In this document: piece by piece, positions 5,855 through 12,824 of the stretch
Layout of the letters: the number at the start of each line of letters is the position of its first letter
How positions within the stretch are numbered: the stretch's first letter is position 1
NCBI GenBank assembly: GCA_017452945.1
Contig: JAFTLD010000076.1
Coordinates: 1-31,136 of the forward strand
Reading direction: 5' to 3'
Length of the DNA stretch: 31,136 bases
Source: Clostridia bacterium
GTDB taxonomy: Bacteria > Bacillota_A > Clostridia > Oscillospirales > CAG-272
The notes under the pieces: model-generated
Told to the model about the DNA's origin: nothing
Databases searched by the model: none
The model's input: the letters and a program-made list of their open reading frames with translations, nothing else
Translations under genes and position numbers: made by a program

Positions 5855-8437
5855 TTAAGATTGTTTGGCCGCCAATTTCCGCACAAAGTCATTGATCTCG
5901 TTGCCCACCTGTGTGATCTCGTCCCAGAATTCCTTGGCGGTCATGCGCGAGATACCGTAGCTGACGGCAGAGAACTGCAGCAGTCTGTCGCCCGTGACCA
6001 CTCGGATGCTGTAATCGGGGCCCAGGTCGTGCATGATCTGCTCGATATACGCGTCCGCCGTCTGATCCTGCCTTGTGTACACCACGCGATAATCGTCGTG
6101 CAAAATCTCCGAGCCCGCACTGTCCTTGACCAAATACGCGTCAAACACCAGCAACACGTCTGTCTTGGTAAAGGCGTGATAATTGCTCATGACGTCCATC
6201 AGCGTCTCTCTTGCTTTCTCAAGGCTGTAATTGGCAATTTCCTGAAGTGCGTCTGCCGAATAGATCACGTTATAGCCGTCCACGATCAGCAAATTCTTGG
6301 GTGCCTTGATCGCTTTTGCTCGCTTGGGTGCTTTTCCGTTTGCCACCGTGATCTTGGGCTCGGTATATTTCTTTCTGCGGATCGGCCCAAATTCGCGCAG
6401 CATGATTGCCTCCAAGTCCTCATCGCTCAACTCATATTTTTTGGCAATCGATTTGACCTTAGGGATAGGAGCAACCGTACTTTGCGAAAGGGAAATGCCC
6501 GCATCCAGATGCTTGTGCGCATCCACCTCTTGCCACGGCACAACAATCCCCGCGCCATGTGCGCAGAACACCGAATGCGGTGTATTTTCAAGGTCGCTCT
6601 CGGGATCGTATCCCGCCTTTGCGACAATCTCGTCTGCATTGTGGCAGGACTCGTATCCGTCCGAGGTGCAGAACAGTCTGCCGTTCCCACGCGTGTAGGC
6701 AATGACCTCGCGCGTGTAATCGTGTAAGGTTGCCACGGGGCCGCGCCCTGTGATAGTGGTTATCTCTTCGCTGCTTGATTCAACTTCAAATTCTGCCGAT
6801 CTTGCCTGAAGATCACTCATGGCGCGTCCCGTCATGCCGTTGGGGATTTCCAATCTGAACTTGTAGTAAGGCTCCAGCAGGATGCATCCTGCCTTCATCA
6901 GGCCGTGTCGCACCGCGCGCAAGGTCGCCTCGCGGAAGTCACCGCCTTCGGTGTGCTTGAGGTGCGCCTTGCCTGCTACCAGTGTGATCTTTGTATCTGT
7001 CAGGGCAGCGCCGATGCTTGTGCCGCGATGTGTTTTTTCGTAAAGATTATAAAGGATCAGCCGCTGCCAGTTGAGATCGAGATTGTTTTCCGATACGCGC
7101 GAGTCAAAGATCAATCCGGTTCCCTTGGGCTGCGGCTCCATGAGCAGCTGCACCTCGGCATAATGGCGCAACGGCTCAAAATGTCCCACACCGATCGCCT
7201 TTGCAGCGATCTTTTCTTTATAAAGGATTCTGCCCGTATCCAACGTACATTCCACACCGAATCTCTCCGAGATCAGGCGTACAAGCAGCTCGATCTGCAC
7301 CTCGCCCATCAGCCGCGCTTCTATCTGACGCAATTCCTCGTTCCAGAAAAGGTGCAGGGAAGGCTCTTCCTCCTCAAACTCCTTGAGCTTGGGAAAATAT
7401 ACGGCTACGTCGCACTCGGGCGGCAGATTGATGCGGTAGGACAGAACCGGCTCCAGCACCGGCTTGCAGGTATCCGCCTCCATACCGAGCCCTTGTCCGA
7501 TATAGGTAGCCGAAAGCCCCAATACGGCACAGATCTCACCTGCGCCCACGCTGTCCACCTGCTCGAATTTATCACCCGAATAAAGTCTTAACTGACTGAC
7601 CTTTTCCGTGTATCTCTTGCCGTCGGCAGAAAGGTAGACAACCTCATCGCGTGCCGTCAGCGTGCCGCCCGTCAGCTTGATATACGTCAGACGCGTGTTT
7701 CCCGTGCGCGCGATCTTGTAAACCTTTGCACCAAAGCCGTGGTCATTGTAAACGGGGGAAAGGGTATAGCGATCCAAAACCTCCAAGAGAAAATCCACGC
7801 CCTGCATACGCAAAGCCGAGCCAAAAAGGCAAGGGAACAGCCGCCGCTGTGCAACCAGCGCAGCAATATCCTCGTTAGCAATTGGTTCCCCTGCAAGAAA
7901 GCTGTCCAAAAAGTCCTCGTGTAAAAGTGCAAGCCGCTCGTCAAGTACGCTTTTGTCCTCATCCTCGTAAAAGGCGCAGATGCGGGGGTCCAGCGTGCGG
8001 GTAAACTCGTCTGCCATTTCCTGCTTGAGTTTAATGGCTATGTCGGTCTTGTTGACAAAAATCAAGGTCGGTACGCTGTAATATGCCAACAGCTGCCAGA
8101 GCGTGCGCGTGTGATTCTGCACGCCATCCGTGCCGCTGATGACCAGAATGGCATAATCCAACAGAGCAAGCACGCGCTCCGCCTCTGCTGAAAAATCTAC
8201 GTGACCGGGGGTATCCAACAAAATAAAGTCGCATAGCTCGGTAGAAAACCGCGCCTGCTTGGAAAACACGGTGATCCCACGCTCGCGCTCAATCGCGTGC
8301 GTATCAAGATAGGTGTTCTTGTGATCCACGCGCCCCAGCGTCCGAATTCTGCCCGAAAGATAGAGCAGTGCTTCGGAAAGCGTGGTCTTGCCCGCATCTA
8401 CGTGCGCAAGGATGCCAATGGTCAGCTTTTTCTTCAT
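5855..8437 (-). CDS. TetM-like translation GTPase fused to a Rae1/YacP-like nuclease domain
   Basis: An 860-residue two-part protein. Residues 1 to about 640 form a ribosomal-protection-type GTPase related to TetM/TetO and EF-G: P-loop AHVDAGKT (11-18), switch motif ERERGIT (50-56), DTPGH (75-79), NKTD (129-132), then the beta-barrel, EF-G-like domains and a C-terminal EF-G-type domain with NGMTGRAMSDLQ (533-544). After a basic Lys/Ala/Pro linker (about 690-714) comes an NYN/PIN domain (715-860) resembling B. subtilis Rae1 (YacP): VDGYNVIY with Asp720, VFDA with Asp766, QTADAYIE with Asp795 and VTGD with Asp817, the four expected metal-binding acids. Plain ribosomal-protection proteins are about 640 residues, so the tail is an addition. 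Family knowledge: TetM frees the A site of tetracycline, and Rae1 cuts mRNA in the A site. A combined A-site function is inference; actual tetracycline resistance cannot be read from the sequence. AGGAG precedes the ATG by 8-9 bases. Confidence 0.9.
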   Translation of the reverse strand: MKKKLTIGILAHVDAGKTTLSEALLYLSGRIRTLGRVDHKNTYLDTHAIERERGITVFSKQARFSTELCDFILLDTPGHVDFSAEAERVLALLDYAILVISGTDGVQNHTRTLWQLLAYYSVPTLIFVNKTDIAIKLKQEMADEFTRTLDPRICAFYEDEDKSVLDERLALLHEDFLDSFLAGEPIANEDIAALVAQRRLFPCLFGSALRMQGVDFLLEVLDRYTLSPVYNDHGFGAKVYKIARTGNTRLTYIKLTGGTLTARDEVVYLSADGKRYTEKVSQLRLYSGDKFEQVDSVGAGEICAVLGLSATYIGQGLGMEADTCKPVLEPVLSYRINLPPECDVAVYFPKLKEFEEEEPSLHLFWNEELRQIEARLMGEVQIELLVRLISERFGVECTLDTGRILYKEKIAAKAIGVGHFEPLRHYAEVQLLMEPQPKGTGLIFDSRVSENNLDLNWQRLILYNLYEKTHRGTSIGAALTDTKITLVAGKAHLKHTEGGDFREATLRAVRHGLMKAGCILLEPYYKFRLEIPNGMTGRAMSDLQARSAEFEVESSSEEITTITGRGPVATLHDYTREVIAYTRGNGRLFCTSDGYESCHNADEIVAKAGYDPESDLENTPHSVFCAHGAGIVVPWQEVDAHKHLDAGISLSQSTVAPIPKVKSIAKKYELSDEDLEAIMLREFGPIRRKKYTEPKITVANGKAPKRAKAIKAPKNLLIVDGYNVIYSADALQEIANYSLEKARETLMDVMSNYHAFTKTDVLLVFDAYLVKDSAGSEILHDDYRVVYTRQDQTADAYIEQIMHDLGPDYSIRVVTGDRLLQFSAVSYGISRMTAKEFWDEITQVGNEINDFVRKLAAKQS

Positions 8438-8469
8438 GCCTGCTCTCCTTTCAAAGAATTACTCTAAAC

Positions 8470-8498
8470 ATTCTACCATATTTCGCGCGAAAATACAA
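8470..8498 (-). promoter_or_regulatory. Promoter of the GTPase-nuclease gene with palindromic spacer
   Basis: On the minus strand TTGTAT (8493-8498), 17 bases, TAGAAT (8470-8475). The spacer contains the perfect palindrome TTTCGCGCGAAA (8481-8492), placed where a bound repressor would block RNA polymerase. Confidence 0.65.
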
Positions 8499-8537
8499 GT
8501 TGTTATTCTCCTTTTTTCGCCAACTGCCGCAAAAGAC

Positions 8538-8566
8538 TTGCATGTGCGTCTGAAATATGCTATAAT
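8538..8566 (+). promoter_or_regulatory. Promoter of the Cys-rich membrane protein gene
   Basis: TTGCAT (8538-8543), 17 bases, TATAAT (8561-8566). The first codon lies at 8595, after AAGGAG. Confidence 0.8.
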
Positions 8567-8594
8567 ACGGGAAGCAACAAACAAGGAGTACGAT

Positions 8595-9113
8595 ATGAAA
8601 AGAGCTTTTATTCGAATATATATTGTCGCGATCACATCAGTCTTACTTGCGCTGACGCTGTGCATGGGCACGTATGCTGCCGAGAGCGAACAGTTCTGTG
8701 AGCACACGTTCGGTGAATGGGAGCTGACGATCGTGCCGGACTGCACGCAAAAGGGCGAGGCCGTGCGCACCTGTGCCAAGTGCGGCTATAGCGAATCGCT
8801 TGTTGTCACGCGTCCCGGACACGTCCCCGGGGACTTTATCATGGATGCCGCTCCTCAGATCGGTGTTGCGGGTAGCATGAGCCGCTCTTGTACCGTTTGC
8901 GGGGAAATATTGCAAACCGAGGTGATCGCTCCGCTGCCCGAACCCGAGTCCGAGCCTGAACCGGAAACAGAAGCACCTACCTTGCCCGAAGAAAACTGGA
9001 TCGACGTTCCGCTGCCGCTTGCGCTGCTTGCCTTTATTTTGCCAAACTTGATCTTGGTCGCGGTGCTTGTTATTCGTGCGATCAGAAAACGCATTGAAAA
9101 GCTGAAGCTCTGA
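8595..9113 (+). CDS. Secreted, membrane-anchored Cys-rich protein
   Basis: A 172-residue protein with a signal peptide (hydrophobic residues about 6-25, cleavage likely after TYA). Next is a module with CEHTFGEWEL, DCTQKGEAVRTCAKCGYSES and SCTVCGEI, whose Cys pairs resemble small surface modules common in clostridial exported proteins. An acidic Pro/Glu stretch follows (PEPESEPEPETEAP), then a C-terminal membrane helix (about 140-160) and a basic tail (RAIRKRIEKLKL). The layout says it is displayed outside the cell. The Cys pairs might bind metal or form disulphides. The function is unknown. It stands alone between its own promoter and terminator. Confidence 0.8.
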   Translation: MKRAFIRIYIVAITSVLLALTLCMGTYAAESEQFCEHTFGEWELTIVPDCTQKGEAVRTCAKCGYSESLVVTRPGHVPGDFIMDAAPQIGVAGSMSRSCTVCGEILQTEVIAPLPEPESEPEPETEAPTLPEENWIDVPLPLALLAFILPNLILVAVLVIRAIRKRIEKLKL

Positions 9114-9144
9114 TAGCCGTCCGCAAGCTTTCGCCTTTTTCACT

Positions 9145-9177
9145 AAAAAACAGCACGTTGAATTGTGCTGTTTTTTT
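9145..9177 (+). terminator. Terminator after the Cys-rich protein
   Basis: AAAACAGCAC (9147-9156) pairs with GTGCTGTTTT (9165-9174), followed by a run of T. The A run on the left lets it act in both directions. Confidence 0.85.
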
Positions 9178-9188
9178 ATCACATTTTG

Positions 9189-9217
9189 TTGACAATTCCT
9201 ACATATTGTGATAAAAT
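9189..9217 (+). promoter_or_regulatory. uraA: Promoter of the uracil permease gene
   Basis: TTGACA (9189-9194), 17 bases, TAAAAT (9212-9217). An imperfect inverted repeat spans it: ACATTTT (9181-9187) with AAAATGT (9213-9219), and ACAAT (9192-9196) with ATTGT (9205-9209). The leader also has a perfect CGGACAG/CTGTCCG hairpin (9231-9254). I see no known riboswitch or PyrR-type element. Confidence 0.7.
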
Positions 9218-9286
9218 GTTGATTAAGGGTCGGACAGGCACAATATGCTGTCCGAAGTCCTAAAATTTCATAAAAGGGGAGTAACC

Positions 9287-10735
9287 ATGGCTAAAAACTT
9301 AGTTTATGACATCCATGACAAGCCGAAATTTGGCAATTTGATCATTTTTGCCATTCAGCAGTTGCTGGCAATTCTCGCAGCAACCATCGCAGTTCCCACC
9401 ATCATCGGTATTCCGACGCAGATTCCCGCCGCTATTTTGGGCGCAGGCGTCGGCACACTTACCTATCAGTTCTTCACCAAACGCAAGAGCCCCGTATTCT
9501 TGGGCAGCTCTTTTGCATTCCTTGGCTCGTTGGGCGTCGCCCTTGCTTACGGCTATTGCGGCATTTTGCTCGGTTCTGTCGTTGCAGGCCTTGTATACGT
9601 CGTGATCGCGCTGATCATCAAGCTGATCGGCACAAACTGGGTCAACAAGCTCATGCCTCCCGTTATCATTGGCCCCACCGTTACCATCATCGGTCTGTCC
9701 CTTGCAGGCGCTGCTATGGGTGACATGGTCAAGGCAAACGCAGACGCTGTCAACGGCGGCTATAACCTCGTGGGTCTGTTCTGCGGTCTGGTCACCTTCC
9801 TGACCGTTGTCATCTGCTCCACGCAGAAAAAGTTCACCATGCCCAAGCTGATCCCGTTCATTTTGGGTATTGTTGCCGGCTACGTCGTTGCATCCGTATT
9901 CACCGCAATCGGCTTGATTGCTAACATTGAGTATCTCCAGATCATCAACTGGGATCCTATCGTCAACAATTTCGTCAATGCTGACGGTACCTTCAGAGGC
10001 TTTGAGGCGTTTATCAGCGTTCCCAAGATTTCCTTGGTTGCTGCGATTCAGGAGCTTGTCAACGGTACGCTGACCGCTGACGTTCTTGCTGCCAACCCCG
10101 GTGCTAAGCTGATCGACCTTGGCGGTGCAGTTGAAGTTGTCGTAGCATTCCTGCCCGTAGCACTCGTTGTTTTCGCAGAGCACATCGCAGACCATAAGAA
10201 CCTTTCCACCATCATCGACCGTGACCTGATCAAGGAGCCCGGCCTTTCCCGCACTCTGCTGGGTGACGGTGTTGGTTCTATTTTGGGTACCGCATTCGGT
10301 ATCTGCCCCAACACCACCTACGGTGAGTCTGTCGGCTGCGTAGCGATCACCGGTAACGCATCGGTCATCACCATTACGGTAACTGCCATTATGTGCATTC
10401 TGCTGTCCTTCGTCAGCCCCTTGATGGTGCTGCTGCAGTCCATTCCTTCCTGCGTCATGGGCGGTGTTTGCCTGACGCTGTACGGCTTTATCGCAGTATC
10501 CGGCTTGAAGATGTTCAAGGATCTTGATCTGAACGATAATAAGAACCTGTTCGTTGTTTCCGCAATTCTGATCGCAGGTATCGGTGGTCTGAGCATTCAG
10601 ATCCCCTACGCACTGGCAGAAAACGGCGCAGTTGCAAGCACCATTCAGATCACCTCTATCGCAACCGCACTCATTCTTGGTATCATCACCAATGCTGTGC
10701 TTTCCAAGTTCGATAAGAAGAAGGAAGATAAGTAA
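9287..10735 (+). CDS. uraA: Uracil permease (NCS2 family)
   Basis: A 482-residue polytopic membrane protein of the nucleobase:cation symporter 2 family, expected to import uracil with protons. The N-terminal VYDIHDKPKFGNLIIFAIQQLLAI is a family hallmark. Other supporting segments are MPPVIIGPTVTIIGLSLAG, the VFAEHIADHKNLS stretch with the conserved acidic site (about residues 294-306), and GICPNTTYGESVG. About 14 membrane segments are visible, with a basic cytoplasmic end (KFDKKKEDK). GGGGAG precedes the ATG at 9287. An ATG at 9245 in the same frame lies within the leader hairpin and lacks a ribosome site. It is a one-gene unit with its own promoter and terminator. Confidence 0.93.
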   Translation: MAKNLVYDIHDKPKFGNLIIFAIQQLLAILAATIAVPTIIGIPTQIPAAILGAGVGTLTYQFFTKRKSPVFLGSSFAFLGSLGVALAYGYCGILLGSVVAGLVYVVIALIIKLIGTNWVNKLMPPVIIGPTVTIIGLSLAGAAMGDMVKANADAVNGGYNLVGLFCGLVTFLTVVICSTQKKFTMPKLIPFILGIVAGYVVASVFTAIGLIANIEYLQIINWDPIVNNFVNADGTFRGFEAFISVPKISLVAAIQELVNGTLTADVLAANPGAKLIDLGGAVEVVVAFLPVALVVFAEHIADHKNLSTIIDRDLIKEPGLSRTLLGDGVGSILGTAFGICPNTTYGESVGCVAITGNASVITITVTAIMCILLSFVSPLMVLLQSIPSCVMGGVCLTLYGFIAVSGLKMFKDLDLNDNKNLFVVSAILIAGIGGLSIQIPYALAENGAVASTIQITSIATALILGIITNAVLSKFDKKKEDK

Positions 10736-10749
10736 TCCATCAAAAATGC

Positions 10750-10780
10750 AGCAGCTGCGCCTTGGCGCAGCTGCTTTTTG
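10750..10780 (+). terminator. Terminator of uraA
   Basis: AGCAGCTGCGCC and GGCGCAGCTGCT form a perfect 12-base stem (10750-10775) with a TT centre, then TTTTTG. Very strong. Confidence 0.92.
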
Positions 10781-10782
10781 TA

Positions 10783-10811
10783 TTGCAATTTTCACGGTTT
10801 TGTGATACAAT
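10783..10811 (+). promoter_or_regulatory. Promoter of the PatB-like gene
   Basis: TTGCAA (10783-10788), 17 bases, TACAAT (10806-10811), 32 bases before the ATG at 10844. Confidence 0.75.
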
Positions 10812-10843
10812 GTAAGCAATGAAATAAAAAGGGGAGAGAACCT

Positions 10844-12043
10844 ATGAAATACGATTTTACGACAATTATGGACAGACGCGGAAAGGACGCGTTGGCGGTC
10901 GATGCACTTGGACACGGTTGGGCGCCTGCAGCACCGGGGGAGGGCTTTGATGCGATCCCTATGTGGGTAGCGGATATGAATTTTCCCACTGTTCCGACCG
11001 TGCAACAAGCCATTGCCGAGCGTGTGCAGCATCCTGCGTTCGGGTATTTTGAGCCCCGCGAGGAATATTTCGATTCCATCATCCGCTGGCAGGAAAAGCG
11101 CAACGGTGTGAAGGGGCTTGAGCCAAAGCATATCGGTTATGAGAACGGTGTGCTTGGTGGTGTTTTGTCCGCACTCAATACTTACTGCTCTCGCGGTGAT
11201 AACGTACTGGTGCTCAGCCCCTTGTACGTTGGTTTCCGCGGATCGCTGAACAATAACGGGTATCATATTGTGGAAAGCCGTCTTGTACAGGACGAACAGG
11301 GAGTTTGGCGTATCGATTTTGAAGACGTAGAGCAAAAGATCGTGCAAAATCATATCCATGCTGCCATTTTCTGCTCACCGCATAACCCCACGGGACGCGT
11401 TTGGGAGCATTGGGAGATCGAGCGCATCATGGAGCTGTACCGCAAGTACGACGTGTACGTGGTTTCGGACGAGATCTGGTCGGATATTATCTTAGACGGA
11501 CATAAGCATATCCCCACGCAGTCGGTCAGCGAGGATGCAAGACAGAGAACGGTTGCGCTGTACGCCCCCTCCAAAACCTTCAATCTTGCGGGCCTGATCG
11601 GGGCTTATCATATCATTTATAACGATCGCATCCGTGATCGCGTGGAAAAGGAATCCTCGCTCTCGCACTATAATTCCATGAACGTGCTGTCCATGTACGC
11701 GCTGATCGGCGCATACAAAGACGAGGGCTACGAATGGGTGGACGAGCTGTGCGAGGTGCTCTCGGGCAACGTGGATTTTGCATGCAATTATATCGCGGAG
11801 CACTTTGAGGGCGTTAAGGTCTTCCATCCGCAGGGTACGTATATGCTGTTCATCGATTGCGGTGAGTATATGGAAAAGCATGGCAAGACGCTTGATGAGA
11901 TCGTGGCGGCAGGCTGTGACGTGGGTGTAACCTGGCAGGACGGCCGCACGCACGGCGGCACGACGCATATCCGCATGAATCTCGCGCTGCCCCTGTCCCG
12001 CGTCAAGGAAGCCTTTGACCGTTTGGATAAGCACGTCTTTTAA
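10844..12043 (+). CDS. patB: PatB/MalY-type C-S lyase (PLP-dependent)
   Basis: A 399-residue fold-type I PLP enzyme of the MalY/PatB group, which cleaves C-S bonds in cystathionine or cysteine (ammonia, pyruvate and a thiol are released). Visible landmarks: PMWVADMNFP (39-48), which marks this group; SPHNPTGRVW (178-187); VSDEIWSDI (207-215) with the PLP-binding Asp; and APSKTFNLAGL (241-251) with the Schiff-base Lys244. WQDGRTHGGTTHIRMNLALP near the C-terminus holds the substrate-binding Arg. Length is normal for the family. It has its own promoter and GGGGAG before the start. Whether it serves methionine synthesis or cysteine breakdown is not shown by its neighbours. Confidence 0.93.
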   Translation: MKYDFTTIMDRRGKDALAVDALGHGWAPAAPGEGFDAIPMWVADMNFPTVPTVQQAIAERVQHPAFGYFEPREEYFDSIIRWQEKRNGVKGLEPKHIGYENGVLGGVLSALNTYCSRGDNVLVLSPLYVGFRGSLNNNGYHIVESRLVQDEQGVWRIDFEDVEQKIVQNHIHAAIFCSPHNPTGRVWEHWEIERIMELYRKYDVYVVSDEIWSDIILDGHKHIPTQSVSEDARQRTVALYAPSKTFNLAGLIGAYHIIYNDRIRDRVEKESSLSHYNSMNVLSMYALIGAYKDEGYEWVDELCEVLSGNVDFACNYIAEHFEGVKVFHPQGTYMLFIDCGEYMEKHGKTLDEIVAAGCDVGVTWQDGRTHGGTTHIRMNLALPLSRVKEAFDRLDKHVF

Positions 12044-12098
12044 GCGGCTGCAATAAGCAACAAAAAACAGAAAAATTTAACAATTTTTGTTGTAGGTA

Positions 12099-12127
12099 TT
12101 GATTTTCCATGGCGAATATGATAATAT
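12099..12127 (+). promoter_or_regulatory. Promoter of the fibre operon
   Basis: TTGATT (12099-12104), 17 bases, TAATAT (12122-12127). Transcripts would start near 12134 and carry the paired repeats at the very start of the leader. Confidence 0.65.
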
Positions 12128-12138
12128 TATATCGTAAT

Positions 12139-12187
12139 TGTAGTAAACACTACATTTTGTTTTGCCGCAAATGTAGTGAACACTACA
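12139..12187. promoter_or_regulatory. Twin operator-like inverted repeats
   Basis: Two near-identical 16-base sites, TGTAGT-AAAC-ACTACA (12139-12154) and TGTAGT-GAAC-ACTACA (12172-12187). Their starts are 33 bases apart, about three helical turns. They lie directly downstream of the predicted transcript start, so a repressor bound to both would block the fibre operon. The inner arms also pair with each other (ACTACATTT with AAATGTAGT), so an RNA hairpin is an alternative reading. Confidence 0.6.
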
Positions 12188-12221
12188 AACGAGCAAAACA
12201 AAAAAGAAAGGAAGAACCAAA

Positions 12222-12761
12222 ATGAAGAAAAGAAAGTTTATTGTGGTTGCATTCTTGCTTGTTGCCGTTGCATTGTTGGGCGTAGGCTACGCTGCATTGA
12301 CCGACACCCTGACCATCATCGGTAACGCACACATCGACATTGGTGAGGCAAACGAAACCTTTGATGAGAAGATTTACTTCTCAAAAGCAGAAGCCACTTC
12401 CTCTACCGGTACCGGTTCTACAGATGACGTAGCAAGCTGCACCACAGATGACGCTACCTTTACTGCAAACAAACTGGCTGTAGTAAATGAAAAGTCTGTG
12501 TTTACTTTCACTATCAAAAACGATAGTAACGTAGATGCTACGATTTCTGTTAACGACACTAAACTGTCCGGTGCTGAAAACCCCAGCAACTCCAACACTG
12601 ATAAGTTCACCGTTGAGTATTCGTATCCGGATGGTATGACTGTTGCAAAGAATGGCGGTACTATTACGGTTGTAGTAACCGTAACCGTTAAGGAGCCCGT
12701 TACCGCTGCTACCAGCGCAACCTTCGGTATCGAGCTGACTGCTACTTCCATAGATCCGTAA
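12222..12761 (+). CDS. TasA/camelysin-like surface fibre protein
   Basis: A 179-residue exported protein. The SipW-type signal is clear: a basic MKKRK, a hydrophobic core, then GVGYAALTDTLTI (residues 21-33), with cleavage expected near YAA. The mature part begins with ALTDTLTIIGNAHIDIGEANE and is Thr/Ser/Val-rich and beta-strand-like, with VFTFTIKNDSNVDATISVND typical of the TasA/CalY family, ending SATFGIELTATSIDP. TasA of B. subtilis builds biofilm fibres and is processed by SipW. A fibre role here is inference from that family and from the signal peptidase next door. AAGGAAG precedes the ATG. It is first in a four-gene operon, where the structural protein is expected to be most expressed. 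Confidence 0.85.
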   Translation: MKKRKFIVVAFLLVAVALLGVGYAALTDTLTIIGNAHIDIGEANETFDEKIYFSKAEATSSTGTGSTDDVASCTTDDATFTANKLAVVNEKSVFTFTIKNDSNVDATISVNDTKLSGAENPSNSNTDKFTVEYSYPDGMTVAKNGGTITVVVTVTVKEPVTAATSATFGIELTATSIDP

Positions 12762-12824
12762 TTGGTTTGCCAAAAAAGCCAAACAAAGATTTGGGTGATT
12801 AACTGCTAAGAAAGGAGAACGGCG

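Noticed and set aside
5813..6727. A 304-codon open frame opposite the GTPase-nuclease fusion
   Set aside because: Antisense shadow with His/Cys-rich sequence; begins within the third hairpin of the repeat and has no ribosome site.
5855..8437. Calling the gene a proven tetracycline resistance determinant
   Set aside because: The GTPase half is related to ribosomal-protection proteins, but the fused nuclease domain and lack of a mobile context make the phenotype uncertain.
9218..9286. A purine or pyrimidine riboswitch before uraA
   Set aside because: The leader is under 70 bases with a single hairpin and no conserved junction sequence of a known class.
9299..11359. A 686-codon open frame on the minus strand across uraA and the PatB-like gene
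   Set aside because: It lies antisense to two well-recognised genes, crosses their terminator and promoter, has no ribosome site and encodes a low-complexity Cys/Asn/Asp-rich sequence. It reflects codon bias of the real genes.
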